A stretch of 14,480 bases of DNA from CAZVEV01 sp964625865. GTDB taxonomy: Bacteria > Planctomycetota > Phycisphaerae > SM23-33. Under the pieces are notes generated by a model that saw only the letters and a program-made list of their open reading frames with translations, was not told the origin of the DNA and did not search any database. Below are positions 1 to 6,617 of the stretch, piece after piece (the stretch's first letter is position 1; the number at the start of each line of letters is the position of its first letter). The stretch is taken from positions 1-14,480 of the forward strand of contig CAZVEV010000146.1 of NCBI GenBank assembly GCA_964625865.1. Reading direction: 5' to 3'. The position numbers were made by a program, and so were the translations under genes.

Positions 1-1284
1 TTTCATCAGGTCGCCGTCGCCGCTCATCAGCAGGGGCCAGTAGAGCAGTCGCTGGTTCTGGTACGTGTAGCGCCGCCCCCAGGCGCGGCTGTCCTCGTGG
101 GTCAGCCAGCTCCCGTCGGCCTGCTGTGTCGAGTGGATCCTCCCCCGCTTGCGTCCTGTTCGCAGCGGCTGGGTGAACAGCCCGCCGTTGAACTTGGTCT
201 GGATTCGCCCGCGGCTCTGGCAGGCCATCAGGAAACGGAAGACGTTGTAGCTCTGTGCGACCAGGGCGGCGCCGTCTTTCTCGGTGCGCCGGCCGTTCGT
301 CGCGTCGCCGCTGAGCTTCTCGCGTTCGGCGGCGGGCAGTGTGTTGTCCGAGGCGACGATCCAACTGCGATCCCAGAAGGCGGCCCACCAGCGACAGTGG
401 GCGGCCCAGTCTTTGCTCACGTCCGCCGGCCGCTTCGCACCGGCCTCGATGGTCTCGATCCAGTCGGCGACCTTGGGCGTCTGCTTGCACAGGGCGTGGA
501 TGCGGATGTCGAACGTCTTGCCCTTGCCTCTCAGCGCCCCGTCGGTCAGCTCCAGATCGCCGCTGTCCAGGAGATTGCCGAACGTGTTGAACCGGTACGG
601 GTCAGGGTACTTCGACGTCATGTGCTCGACGTCGTAGTATTTCATCTCAGCGGGGAACACGCTCCGGTCGCCCACGGCGTAGTACCAGAGGATCCGCCCG
701 TGGCGGTCTATCCGCACGTCCTGCGTGGGGTTCGGGATTGGCGCCCGCGAGCAGTTGAATCGGCAGTCGTCGAACCGTTTCCAGAACTCGGGTCGGGCGG
801 TGACGGCGATCTGTTGGGGCGAGTCGATCTGCACGTGATAGACGGGCTTGTTGGCGTCGGCCCAGATGCGCAGTCTCACGCCGCCGGCTTCGATGCGGAT
901 CGAGCCGGTCGCCAGGTCGAGCGTCTGGCGAAACGGCTTGCCTGCCGCGAAGGGATTCGGCGTCAGCGAGACGCGGACGCGCCCGGTCTTGAAGATGTCG
1001 CCGTTGTAGGTCAGCGCGTCGTTCTTGGCCAGCAGCAGGTACAGGTCGCCGCCCGCGATCGCGTAGACGCCGGCGGCGATGTCCCCGTTGCCCAGCGGCA
1101 TCTGTCCCGCCGCGTCCCTGGACGGGCTGTTCCAGACGACGTTGTACCGCCCGATCGGCGGTCCGGCCGGGCCCGCTGCCGACACGAGGCCCACGACGAG
1201 AAGGCACATCAAGGGCGGGAGGATTCCCGGCCGCGGCGCCGGGAGATGCGTGGCGATACGTCGAAGGGCGTCGAAGAGGGTCAT
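1..1284 (-). CDS. Secreted DUF5703-type glycan-active protein, 3' part cut off by window edge
   Basis: 428 codons are visible and the frame is still open at base 1, so the C-terminal part is missing. The ATG at 1282-1284 is preceded by an AAGGAA Shine-Dalgarno at good spacing. Residues 25-37 are hydrophobic (LMCLLVVGLVSAA) after a long basic N-region, which suggests a Sec signal peptide. Residues 46-65 (RYNVVWNSPSRDAAGQMPLG) followed by NGD match the start of the DUF5703 N-terminal domain as I remember it. Around 343-371, the stretch with MACQSRG and KFNGGLFT, and then WGRRYTYQNQRLLYW near 401-415, resemble the (alpha/alpha)6-barrel core of the same proteins, which are related in fold to GH95/GH65 enzymes. 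A glycoside hydrolase role is therefore likely, but no linkage can be assigned and the catalytic residues may lie outside the window. It follows lacZ on the same strand after a gap of about 600 bp, so it probably has its own promoter. Confidence 0.8.
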   Translation of the reverse strand, partial: MTLFDALRRIATHLPAPRPGILPPLMCLLVVGLVSAAGPAGPPIGRYNVVWNSPSRDAAGQMPLGNGDIAAGVYAIAGGDLYLLLAKNDALTYNGDIFKTGRVRVSLTPNPFAAGKPFRQTLDLATGSIRIEAGGVRLRIWADANKPVYHVQIDSPQQIAVTARPEFWKRFDDCRFNCSRAPIPNPTQDVRIDRHGRILWYYAVGDRSVFPAEMKYYDVEHMTSKYPDPYRFNTFGNLLDSGDLELTDGALRGKGKTFDIRIHALCKQTPKVADWIETIEAGAKRPADVSKDWAAHCRWWAAFWDRSWIVASDNTLPAAEREKLSGDATNGRRTEKDGAALVAQSYNVFRFLMACQSRGRIQTKFNGGLFTQPLRTGRKRGRIHSTQQADGSWLTHEDSRAWGRRYTYQNQRLLYWPLLMSGDGDLMK

Positions 1285-1335
1285 ACCCGTTCCTTGCAGG
1301 ACAAAGGTGTCTTGGTCCGGTCACGTGACGCGGTC

Positions 1336-1344
1336 AGTATACCA
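1336..1344 (-). promoter_or_regulatory. Extended -10 promoter candidate for the DUF5703 gene
   Basis: On the minus strand the sequence reads TGGTATACT: a TGn extension followed by TATACT, which matches 5 of 6 bases of the sigma-70 -10 consensus. It lies about 50 bp before the ATG at 1284. No good -35 is seen at 17 bp. A weak TTGCAC at 1361-1366, 19 bp upstream, belongs to the hairpin element, so the element may influence this promoter. This is sequence inspection only. Confidence 0.4.
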
Positions 1345-1353
1345 CCTGAACGA

Positions 1354-1428
1354 CCAGGGCGTGCAACTCGCTGCGCGCGGAAAGGGATTGGGTAGTCGTT
1401 CCGCGTGCAACACAGTTGCACGCCCTAC
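1354..1428. repeat. Nested palindromic hairpin element, copy 1
   Basis: One of four copies of a ~74-bp inverted-repeat element. The right arm (TTCCGCGTGCAAC, ACA, GTTGCACGCCCTAC) is intact. The left arm has decayed: the usual GTTGCACGC reads GCTGCGCGC and the first two bases are CC instead of GT. The loop (GGGATTGGGTAGTCG) is nearly the same as in copies 3 and 4. It lies upstream of the DUF5703 start, in the promoter region rather than at a gene end. Confidence 0.9.
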
Positions 1429-1434
1429 GACTCG

Positions 1435-1456
1435 ATGTTCAGCGGCGCCTGAACAT
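1435..1456. repeat. Perfect 8-bp hairpin next to element copy 1
   Basis: ATGTTCAG and CTGAACAT form a perfect 8-bp stem around a 6-base loop (CGGCGC). No T-run follows on either strand, so it does not look like an intrinsic terminator. It begins six bases past the end of hairpin element copy 1. It could be an operator, or a leftover of the sequence the element entered. Confidence 0.5.
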
Positions 1457-1472
1457 GCCGTTGGTTCCTCGT

Positions 1473-1589
1473 TTAGCGGTCGATCGTCAGATCGACGTTC
1501 ACCGCCCCCCCGGCGCATCGCTCTCGACCGCACTTGAAAGTCATCCTGATTTTCACTGTACAGCTACACGTGTAGTCACTCAGATTCAT
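1473..1589 (-). CDS. Possible 38-residue small protein, unrecognised
   Basis: An ATG at 1587-1589 opens 38 codons ending in TAA at 1473-1475. A GGAGG motif sits eight bases before the ATG, which is an unusually good ribosome binding site for this window. The peptide begins MNLSDYTCSCTVKIRMTF and contains four cysteines (CSC, then two single ones). I recognise no family. The frame stays open further upstream, and its codons overlap two adjacent palindromes at 1556-1575, so it may simply be regulatory DNA. If real, it would be read towards the DUF5703 gene, about 190 bp ahead of it. Confidence 0.22.
   Translation of the reverse strand: MNLSDYTCSCTVKIRMTFKCGRERCAGGAVNVDLTIDR
1556..1575. promoter_or_regulatory. 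Two abutting perfect palindromes
   Basis: CTGTACAG (1556-1563) is followed directly by CTACACGTGTAG (1564-1575); both are perfect palindromes. They lie in the AT-rich gap upstream of the DUF5703 gene. Back-to-back short palindromes are typical of operator sites, but no regulator is encoded in the window and no factor can be named. Confidence 0.35.
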
Positions 1590-1836
1590 ACTGTAAACCT
1601 CCACGCCCAAAGAAAAGAAGAGACGAGAAGAGGGATACTTTGACAAGAACAAAGTTGGCTCTTTATCCGAAAACAAGTCGCCTCAGCATGCTTTACACTT
1701 TGGGACCGTAAACCTCGGCCGACGGGAGGCTCACAGAAACTCGCGCGGGCAACTCCTTTTTATTTCGTGTGTTATACGATCGTCCTCCGCCAACCCGCGC
1801 CATGCTTTACGCCAGAAAGTGTAAAACTGTGTAAAG
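1590..1836. repeat. AT-rich intergenic segment with motifs repeated at ~114-bp spacing
   Basis: This part of the 1285-1881 gap is clearly poorer in G+C than the flanking genes. ACTGTAAACCTC at 1590-1601 returns as ACCGTAAACCTC at 1705-1716, and a weaker form AGTGTAAAACT lies near 1818. CATGCTTTAC at 1687-1696 returns at 1801-1810. The distances are 115, about 113 and 114 bp. GCTTTAC at 1804-1810 also pairs with GTAAAGC at 1831-1837. The DNA between the motifs is not obviously alike, so this is either an old degraded tandem duplication or spaced regulatory sites. I see no confident gene here. Confidence 0.4.
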
Positions 1837-1881
1837 CGCCACTCGCGGTGGCAACAGGATCGGAAAACCAGGCCCGCCGCG

Positions 1882-4800
1882 CTACTCGAACTGCTGCTTG
1901 CCCAGGACAACGGGGCTTTCGGCGTCGGCGCTGAAGGGGCGCAGGCGGACGGTGAAATCGAACGCCTCGGGGCGAAGGACGTACTGGGCCAGCGGGCCCG
2001 GACCGCAGCTTTGACCGCCCAGGCCGCGGTGACGGTAGTCCAGGTTCAGCGTGATGTAGTCCTGGGCGACCAGGTCGCAGGTGTGGGTCGCGGCGGTCAG
2101 GTTCTCGGTCGAGTACGGGCTGGCGCTGAAGTTCAGCGTGGGGCTGCCCGTCGCCAGCAGGCCCAGGCCGCGGTGGTCGGTCAGCGCCACCCACCGCACG
2201 TCGGTCCGGTTGCCACAGTCCTGCGGGACGACGTAAGGCGTGTACAGGTCGTCGACCGCCCCGGCGTAGAGCCCGATGCGGGCGGCCTGCCTCGAGTCGA
2301 CGTAGCTCTCGCCGGGCCCGGGGCCGTACCAGGTGACGCTGTCGAGGTAGTCGGGCAGGAGCAGTTCGAGGCCGATCTTCGGCAGCTCGGGCCAGTCGCC
2401 CTCGGGCGTGCCGGCTACGTTGAGCAGCACGTCGCCGGTGGGGTAGATCTCGTACGTGTAGGTGCACCGGTATCCCATGCCCAGGACGGGTGGGGCGATG
2501 CGGCTGGCGACCGATATCCGCACCGGCTCGCCGCGCCGGGCGGTCAGCTCGACTGCCCCGATGCGATGGAGCAACTGGTCCAGCCGCTTGTCGAGCCACT
2601 GGCCGCACAGTCCCTTGCCATTGACCCCGTCGTTGTCGATCGGCGCCCGCCAGAAGTTCAGGCGCGGGCCCACCTCGATCAGCTCGTCCCCCTGGTACGT
2701 CCACGAGCCGATCAGGCCGTACACCTTGTCGAACAGCAGGTCGAACTCCTCGCCGGCGACGTGGATGACTCGGTCGGACTCGGCGGCCTCCAGCGCGGCG
2801 GCGTTGTTCGCGGTGATCACGTGCGGGGCGGTGCGGCTCTTGGGCACGGGCAACTGGAACTGCGCCCAGGCGACCTCGTGTCCGCGGTCGGCCCAGGGCG
2901 TGTCGGCCGCCAGCGTGAAGTCGATGTTCAGCCAGTATTCCGTGCCCGCCGCCCGGGCGCGAGGCAGCGTGTAGGGCAGCGTGACGGTCTTGGTCTTGCC
3001 CGGCGCGATGCGGGGCATCTTAACGGTGCCGCTGGCCAGCAGGTCCCCGTCGGCGGCGATGTTCCACGAGATGTGCAGGGCGTCGAGCGTGTCGAAGTCC
3101 AGGCGGTTGGTCAGCGCGATCTTGCCTTCCTTCAGGTCGACCGCCTCGACGAGCACGGGCTCGAGGACCTTCTTGTACTCGACCAGACCGGGCGAGGGCG
3201 TGCGGTCGGGGAAGACAAGCCCGTTGATATTGAACTGCCTGTCGTTGGGCTCGTCGCCGAAATCGCCTCCGTAGGCGAAGTAGTCCTCGCCGTCGTCGGT
3301 GTACTTTCGCAGGCCCTGGTCAATCCAGTCCCACACGAAGCCGCCCTGGAGAGTCGGGTATTTGTAGAAGACGTCCCAGTACTCCTTGAGATTGCCCGGC
3401 CCGTTGCCCATCGCGTGGGCGTATTCGCAGCAGATAAACGGCTTGTGGGCGAAGTTCTCGACCGGCAGGGCCGGACGCCCCGCGCGAGCGGGCAGGGGCT
3501 CGCGCCGCCCCACCAGTTCGAGCCACTCGACAGCCGGGTACATCGTGCTGTGCACGTCGGAGACCTCGAGCATCAGGTCGCGCTCGTAGTGGATAGGTCG
3601 CGTGGGGTCCGCGGCGCGGGTCCAGTCGGCCATCGCGGCGTGGTTGTGGCCGAAGTTCGCCTCGTTGCCCAGCGACCACATGACGATCGACGGGTGGTTC
3701 CGGTCGCGCATGACCATGCGCTGCATGCGGTCGACGTACGCGTCGCGCCAGCGGTCATGGTCGCTTAGGCAGTGCGGGTACTCGGCGTGCAGCGCCATCC
3801 CGTGGGTTTCCAGGTCGGCCTCGTCTATCACGTACAGGCCGTATTCGTCGCACAGGTCGTAGAAGCGATGATCGTTGGGGTAATGGCTGGTGCGGACGGC
3901 GTTGACGTTGTGACGCTTCATGAGCATGACGTCTTCGAGCATCATCTCGACCGAGACGGCCTTGCCCGTGTCGGGGTCGTGATCGTGGCGGTTGACGCCC
4001 TTGAACATGACGGGGCGACCATTGACGAGGATCTGCGCGTCGCGAATTTCGACTGTGCGGAAGCCGACCTTCGTGGGGATCACCTCGACGACCTGGCCGG
4101 CCGCGTCGGTCAGCGTCAGCAGGAGCGTGTAGAGGTACGGTGTCTCGGCCGTCCACTTGTCCGGTGCGGGGACCTTGACGGCGATCTCGACGTCGGCTGT
4201 CTTGCCGGCCGGCACGTCGATGCCTCGCGCCGCCCGCGGGCGGACGGCTGCGCGCCCGTCGGCGTCCAGGAGCTTTGCCGTCAGCGTGCAGCCCTTTGCG
4301 GCGGCCTTGGCGGTATTCGACAGCGTCGCGCGCACGCGGAGGGTCGCGTCGGTGCAGGTCTCGTCGAGGTCGGTGACCACCGAGTGGTCGTAGATGCTGA
4401 CCGGCGCCGCGGCGAGAAGGTACACGTCGCGGAAGATCCCGCTGAGGAACCACATGTCCTGGTCTTCGAGGTAGCTGCCGTCCGACCAGCGGAGCACGCG
4501 AACGGCCACCGTGTTGACCTGCCCGGCCTTGACCATACGGGTGATGTCGAACTCAGCCGGGATGCGACTGCCCTTGGAGAAGCCCACCTCGCGCCCGTTG
4601 ACCCAGACGGTAAACGCCGAGTCGACGCCCTCGAAGTGGAGGATGATCCGTCGTCCGGCCCAGTCAGCCGGGACGGTGAAGTCGCGCCGGTACGAGCCGG
4701 TGGGGTTCTCGGTCGGCACGTGCGGGGGGTCGCACGGGAAGGGATAGATCACGTTGGTGTAGTGTGGCCGGCCGTAGCCGCAGCACTGCCAACTGCACGG

Positions 4801-5067
4801 CACGGGGATCTCGTCCCAGTCGCTGACGTCGACCGACAGCTTGTAGAAGTTGGCGGGCGCTTCGGCGACCGAGGGCGACCAGTCGAAGGCCCACTGCCCA
4901 TTCAGCAGCCTGAACCACGGCGAGCCGGCCCGCTGACCGGCCAGCGCCGACGCGGCGTCCGGGTAGGCGATGAAGCTCGACCGCGGAGCCAGGCGGTTTC
5001 GTCCGGTAACCGTGGGGTTCTCCCACTCATTCGGCTGGGGCGGGTTCGACGGGGGCGGAGTTGGCAT
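1882..5067 (-). CDS. lacZ: LacZ-type beta-galactosidase, glycoside hydrolase family 2
   Basis: The protein has 1061 residues, close to E. coli LacZ (1024), and is complete. It hydrolyses terminal beta-D-galactosides with retention of configuration. The start MPTPPPSNPP is chosen because GAAAGGAC lies eight bases before this ATG and WENP (15-18) aligns with the E. coli N-terminus; the frame runs open upstream only because it crosses hairpin element copy 2. Domain order: sugar-binding jelly roll (about 45-220, with YTNVIYP and PTENPTG), beta-sandwich, TIM barrel (about 335-635) with NRHDHDP, then a second beta-sandwich and the C-terminal small-chain domain (PRLNFWRAPIDND; YGPGPGESYVDS). The acid/base is Glu469 in WSLGNE and the nucleophile Glu548 in CCEYAHAMGN. 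There is no signal peptide, so it should act in the cytoplasm on imported oligosaccharides, unlike its exported neighbours. It diverges from the SGNH gene. The exact galactoside is unknown. Confidence 0.95.
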   Translation of the reverse strand: MPTPPPSNPPQPNEWENPTVTGRNRLAPRSSFIAYPDAASALAGQRAGSPWFRLLNGQWAFDWSPSVAEAPANFYKLSVDVSDWDEIPVPCSWQCCGYGRPHYTNVIYPFPCDPPHVPTENPTGSYRRDFTVPADWAGRRIILHFEGVDSAFTVWVNGREVGFSKGSRIPAEFDITRMVKAGQVNTVAVRVLRWSDGSYLEDQDMWFLSGIFRDVYLLAAAPVSIYDHSVVTDLDETCTDATLRVRATLSNTAKAAAKGCTLTAKLLDADGRAAVRPRAARGIDVPAGKTADVEIAVKVPAPDKWTAETPYLYTLLLTLTDAAGQVVEVIPTKVGFRTVEIRDAQILVNGRPVMFKGVNRHDHDPDTGKAVSVEMMLEDVMLMKRHNVNAVRTSHYPNDHRFYDLCDEYGLYVIDEADLETHGMALHAEYPHCLSDHDRWRDAYVDRMQRMVMRDRNHPSIVMWSLGNEANFGHNHAAMADWTRAADPTRPIHYERDLMLEVSDVHSTMYPAVEWLELVGRREPLPARAGRPALPVENFAHKPFICCEYAHAMGNGPGNLKEYWDVFYKYPTLQGGFVWDWIDQGLRKYTDDGEDYFAYGGDFGDEPNDRQFNINGLVFPDRTPSPGLVEYKKVLEPVLVEAVDLKEGKIALTNRLDFDTLDALHISWNIAADGDLLASGTVKMPRIAPGKTKTVTLPYTLPRARAAGTEYWLNIDFTLAADTPWADRGHEVAWAQFQLPVPKSRTAPHVITANNAAALEAAESDRVIHVAGEEFDLLFDKVYGLIGSWTYQGDELIEVGPRLNFWRAPIDNDGVNGKGLCGQWLDKRLDQLLHRIGAVELTARRGEPVRISVASRIAPPVLGMGYRCTYTYEIYPTGDVLLNVAGTPEGDWPELPKIGLELLLPDYLDSVTWYGPGPGESYVDSRQAARIGLYAGAVDDLYTPYVVPQDCGNRTDVRWVALTDHRGLGLLATGSPTLNFSASPYSTENLTAATHTCDLVAQDYITLNLDYRHRGLGGQSCGPGPLAQYVLRPEAFDFTVRLRPFSADAESPVVLGKQQFE

Positions 5068-5096
5068 CGTGGTTGTCCTTTCAGGCAAGGCCCGTG

Positions 5097-5125
5097 AGTC
5101 TACCGCCGACAGCGCCGCGTGGCAA
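5097..5125 (-). promoter_or_regulatory. Sigma-70-like promoter candidate for lacZ
   Basis: On the minus strand TTGCCA (5120-5125; 5 of 6 to consensus) is separated by exactly 17 bp from TAGACT (5097-5102; 4 of 6). The -10 lies 29 bp before the lacZ ATG. The -35 falls inside the left copy of the 19-bp direct repeat that brackets hairpin element copy 2, so the element sits just upstream of the promoter. Confidence 0.5.
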
Positions 5126-5233
5126 CGGGCCAGTAGTCGTAGGGCGTGCAACTCGTTGCACGCGGAACGGACAAGTACCTCCTTCCGCGTGCAAAAAGTT
5201 GCACGCCCTACGATCAGCGCCGCGTGGCAACGG
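5110..5233 (+). repeat. 19-bp direct repeats bracketing hairpin element copy 2
   Basis: CAGCGCCGCGTGGCAACGG occurs at 5110-5128 and again, identically, at 5215-5233, 105 bp apart. The hairpin element (5137-5213) lies between them, eight bases from the left copy and one base from the right. This resembles a target duplication left by insertion, or a local duplication that took the element in. On the minus strand each copy carries TTGCCA, the likely lacZ -35. Confidence 0.8.
5137..5213. repeat. Nested palindromic hairpin element, copy 2
   Basis: The ends match perfectly (TCGTAGGGCG and CGCCCTACGA). The left arm carries CGTGCAAC, TC, GTTGCACG, itself a palindrome. The right arm reads CGTGCAAAAAGTTGCACG, slightly changed from the other copies. 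The loop (CGGACAAGTACCTCC) differs from the loop shared by copies 1, 3 and 4, so this copy has diverged or belongs to another subtype. It lies between the divergent lacZ and SGNH genes, upstream of both. Confidence 0.9.
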
Positions 5234-5235
5234 CG

Positions 5236-5264
5236 TTGCATGGGCGGACGGGCGTTGGTACAGT
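5236..5264 (+). promoter_or_regulatory. Weak sigma-70-like promoter candidate for the SGNH gene
   Basis: TTGCAT (5236-5241) is followed after 17 bp by TACAGT (5259-5264; 4 of 6 to consensus), 24 bp before the ATG at 5289. The -35 is poor (3 of 6). It begins just past the right 19-bp direct repeat. Position and spacing are right, but the match is weak. Confidence 0.33.
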
Positions 5265-5288
5265 TCGCCCACGAAAGGACAATCGCCA

Positions 5289-6500
5289 ATGAACAGGTTA
5301 TCGCCCATCACAGGTCTGCTGTTTCTCGCCATGTCGGCGGGCTGCGCGTCGGCCGCTGCCCGCGCCGTCACCCCCCACCCCAACAAGAGGATCCACCAGC
5401 GGAGCAACCTGACCAACTGCCGCATCCAGTTCGCCAACAGCAAGACCGGCCACGTCGCCTTCATCGGCGGGTCGATCACGCAGATGAACGGCTACCGCCC
5501 GCGGATGTACACCATCCTCCAGAAGCGTTTCCCGCAGACGAAGTTCACCTTCACCGACGCGGGGATCTCCTCGACGTGCTCCACGACGGGCGCGTTTCGC
5601 GTGAAGGAGCACGTCCTGAGCAAGGGCCCGGTGGACCTGTTCTTCATCGAGTTTGCCGTCAACGACGACCAGGACGCCGCCCACGCCGCGCGGGAGTGCC
5701 TCCGCGGCATGGAGGGGCTCATCCGCCAGACGCGGCTGCACAATCCCTGCGCGGACATCGTCGTGACGTTCTTCGTCAACCAGGGCATGCTCAAGACGCT
5801 GCAGGACGGCAAGACGCCGGTCCCGATGGGCGCCCACGAGAAGGTCACCGCCCACTACGGCGTGTCGGTGATCCACCTGGCCGGCGAGCTGGCTGACCGG
5901 ATCAAGGCCGGCACGATGACGTGGAAGGACTTCGGGGGCGTGCACCCGGGGCCGAAGGGCAACGACATGTGCGCGAAGATGATCGACGACCTGATGGCCG
6001 CCGCGTGGGCCACCCCCCTTCCCGCCGGCGCCGCCAAGACGCCGCATCCCCTGCCGGCCAGGCTGCTGGACGAGGGCAGCTACGTCAACGGGCGGTTCAT
6101 CCATCCGGACAAGGCGACCATCGTCAAGGGCTTCACCCTCGGCGTGCCGGACTGGAAGGCGATGCGAGGCGGCAAGCGAAAGCAGTTCCTCCAGCTCAAG
6201 ATGCTCTGCGCCGACAAGCCGGGCGCGGAGATCACCCTCGACTTCACGGGACGCGCGATCGGCGCCTACGTACTGGCCGGGCCCGACGCGGGTATCGTCG
6301 AGACCCGCATCGACGACGGTCCGTTCAAACCGACCAACCTGTATCACCGCTACAGCCGCGGCCTGCACTATCCGCGAACGGTAATGTTCGCGACCGACCT
6401 GAAGCCGGGCAAGCACACGCTGACGTTACGAACGACCGACAAGAAAAACCCCGCAAGCAAAGGCAACGCCATCCGCATCATGGAATTCGGCGCCAACTGA
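5289..6500 (+). CDS. Exported SGNH/GDSL-type hydrolase (probable carbohydrate esterase)
   Basis: The protein has 403 residues. The ATG is chosen because GAAAGGAC lies just upstream and a signal peptide begins there: MNRLSPITGLLFLAMSAGC. Cys19 follows SAG, a near-lipobox, so it may be a lipoprotein; cleavage near ASA is the alternative. The SGNH blocks are visible: FIGGSIT with nucleophile Ser62, a Gly in DAGISST (Gly92), Asn125 in EFAVND, and His219 in DFGGVHP. Asp214 lies five residues before the His instead of the usual three. A C-terminal beta-rich region (about 255-403, with FTLGVPDWK and TLRTTDKK) looks like an ancillary sugar-binding domain, but I cannot name it. Family members commonly remove acetyl or other acyl groups from polysaccharides; that role is inferred here. 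The sulfatase follows on the same strand after 117 bp, so they may be co-transcribed. Confidence 0.82.
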   Translation: MNRLSPITGLLFLAMSAGCASAAARAVTPHPNKRIHQRSNLTNCRIQFANSKTGHVAFIGGSITQMNGYRPRMYTILQKRFPQTKFTFTDAGISSTCSTTGAFRVKEHVLSKGPVDLFFIEFAVNDDQDAAHAARECLRGMEGLIRQTRLHNPCADIVVTFFVNQGMLKTLQDGKTPVPMGAHEKVTAHYGVSVIHLAGELADRIKAGTMTWKDFGGVHPGPKGNDMCAKMIDDLMAAAWATPLPAGAAKTPHPLPARLLDEGSYVNGRFIHPDKATIVKGFTLGVPDWKAMRGGKRKQFLQLKMLCADKPGAEITLDFTGRAIGAYVLAGPDAGIVETRIDDGPFKPTNLYHRYSRGLHYPRTVMFATDLKPGKHTLTLRTTDKKNPASKGNAIRIMEFGAN

Positions 6501-6530
6501 GCGGACCGAACGGCAAGAGGAGCCACAGAG

Positions 6531-6604
6531 GTAGGGCGTGCAACTCGTTGCACGCGGAAGGGATTGTGCAGTCGTTCCGCGTGCAACACAGTTGCACGCC
6601 CTAC
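6531..6604. repeat. Nested palindromic hairpin element, copy 3
   Basis: An intact copy: left arm GTAGGGCGTGCAAC, TC, GTTGCACGCGGAA; loop GGGATTGTGCAGTCG; right arm TTCCGCGTGCAAC, ACA, GTTGCACGCCCTAC. It lies between the same-strand SGNH and sulfatase genes, 30 bp after the SGNH stop. It ends one base before the GAGAG that probably serves as the sulfatase ribosome binding site, so it would form part of the leader of any read-through mRNA. Confidence 0.92.
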
Positions 6605-6617
6605 TGAGAGCAATCGC

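Noticed and set aside
97..1395. 432-codon plus-strand frame at the left end
   Set aside because: It is opposite the DUF5703 gene, whose protein shows clear family motifs, and it runs on into the hairpin element.
1691..1720. CTTTACACTTT resembling the E. coli lac promoter -35 region
   Set aside because: There is no -10 at 17 bp (the bases there are TCGGCC) and no plus-strand gene follows. It is kept only as part of the spaced-motif observation.
2011..3768. Long open frame on the plus strand opposite lacZ
   Set aside because: It mirrors the codon pattern of a clearly real GH2 gene in GC-rich DNA and its translation is low-complexity Val/Arg/Gly text without any domain.
3772..5097. Second long open frame on the plus strand opposite the 5' half of lacZ
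   Set aside because: Same reasoning: a shadow of lacZ, with no recognisable domain and no credible start signal.
5061..5288. In-frame N-terminal extension of the SGNH protein, and the matching extension of lacZ to 5289
   Set aside because: Both extensions read through the hairpin element and would bury the signal peptide or the LacZ N-terminus. Good ribosome binding sites precede the inner starts.
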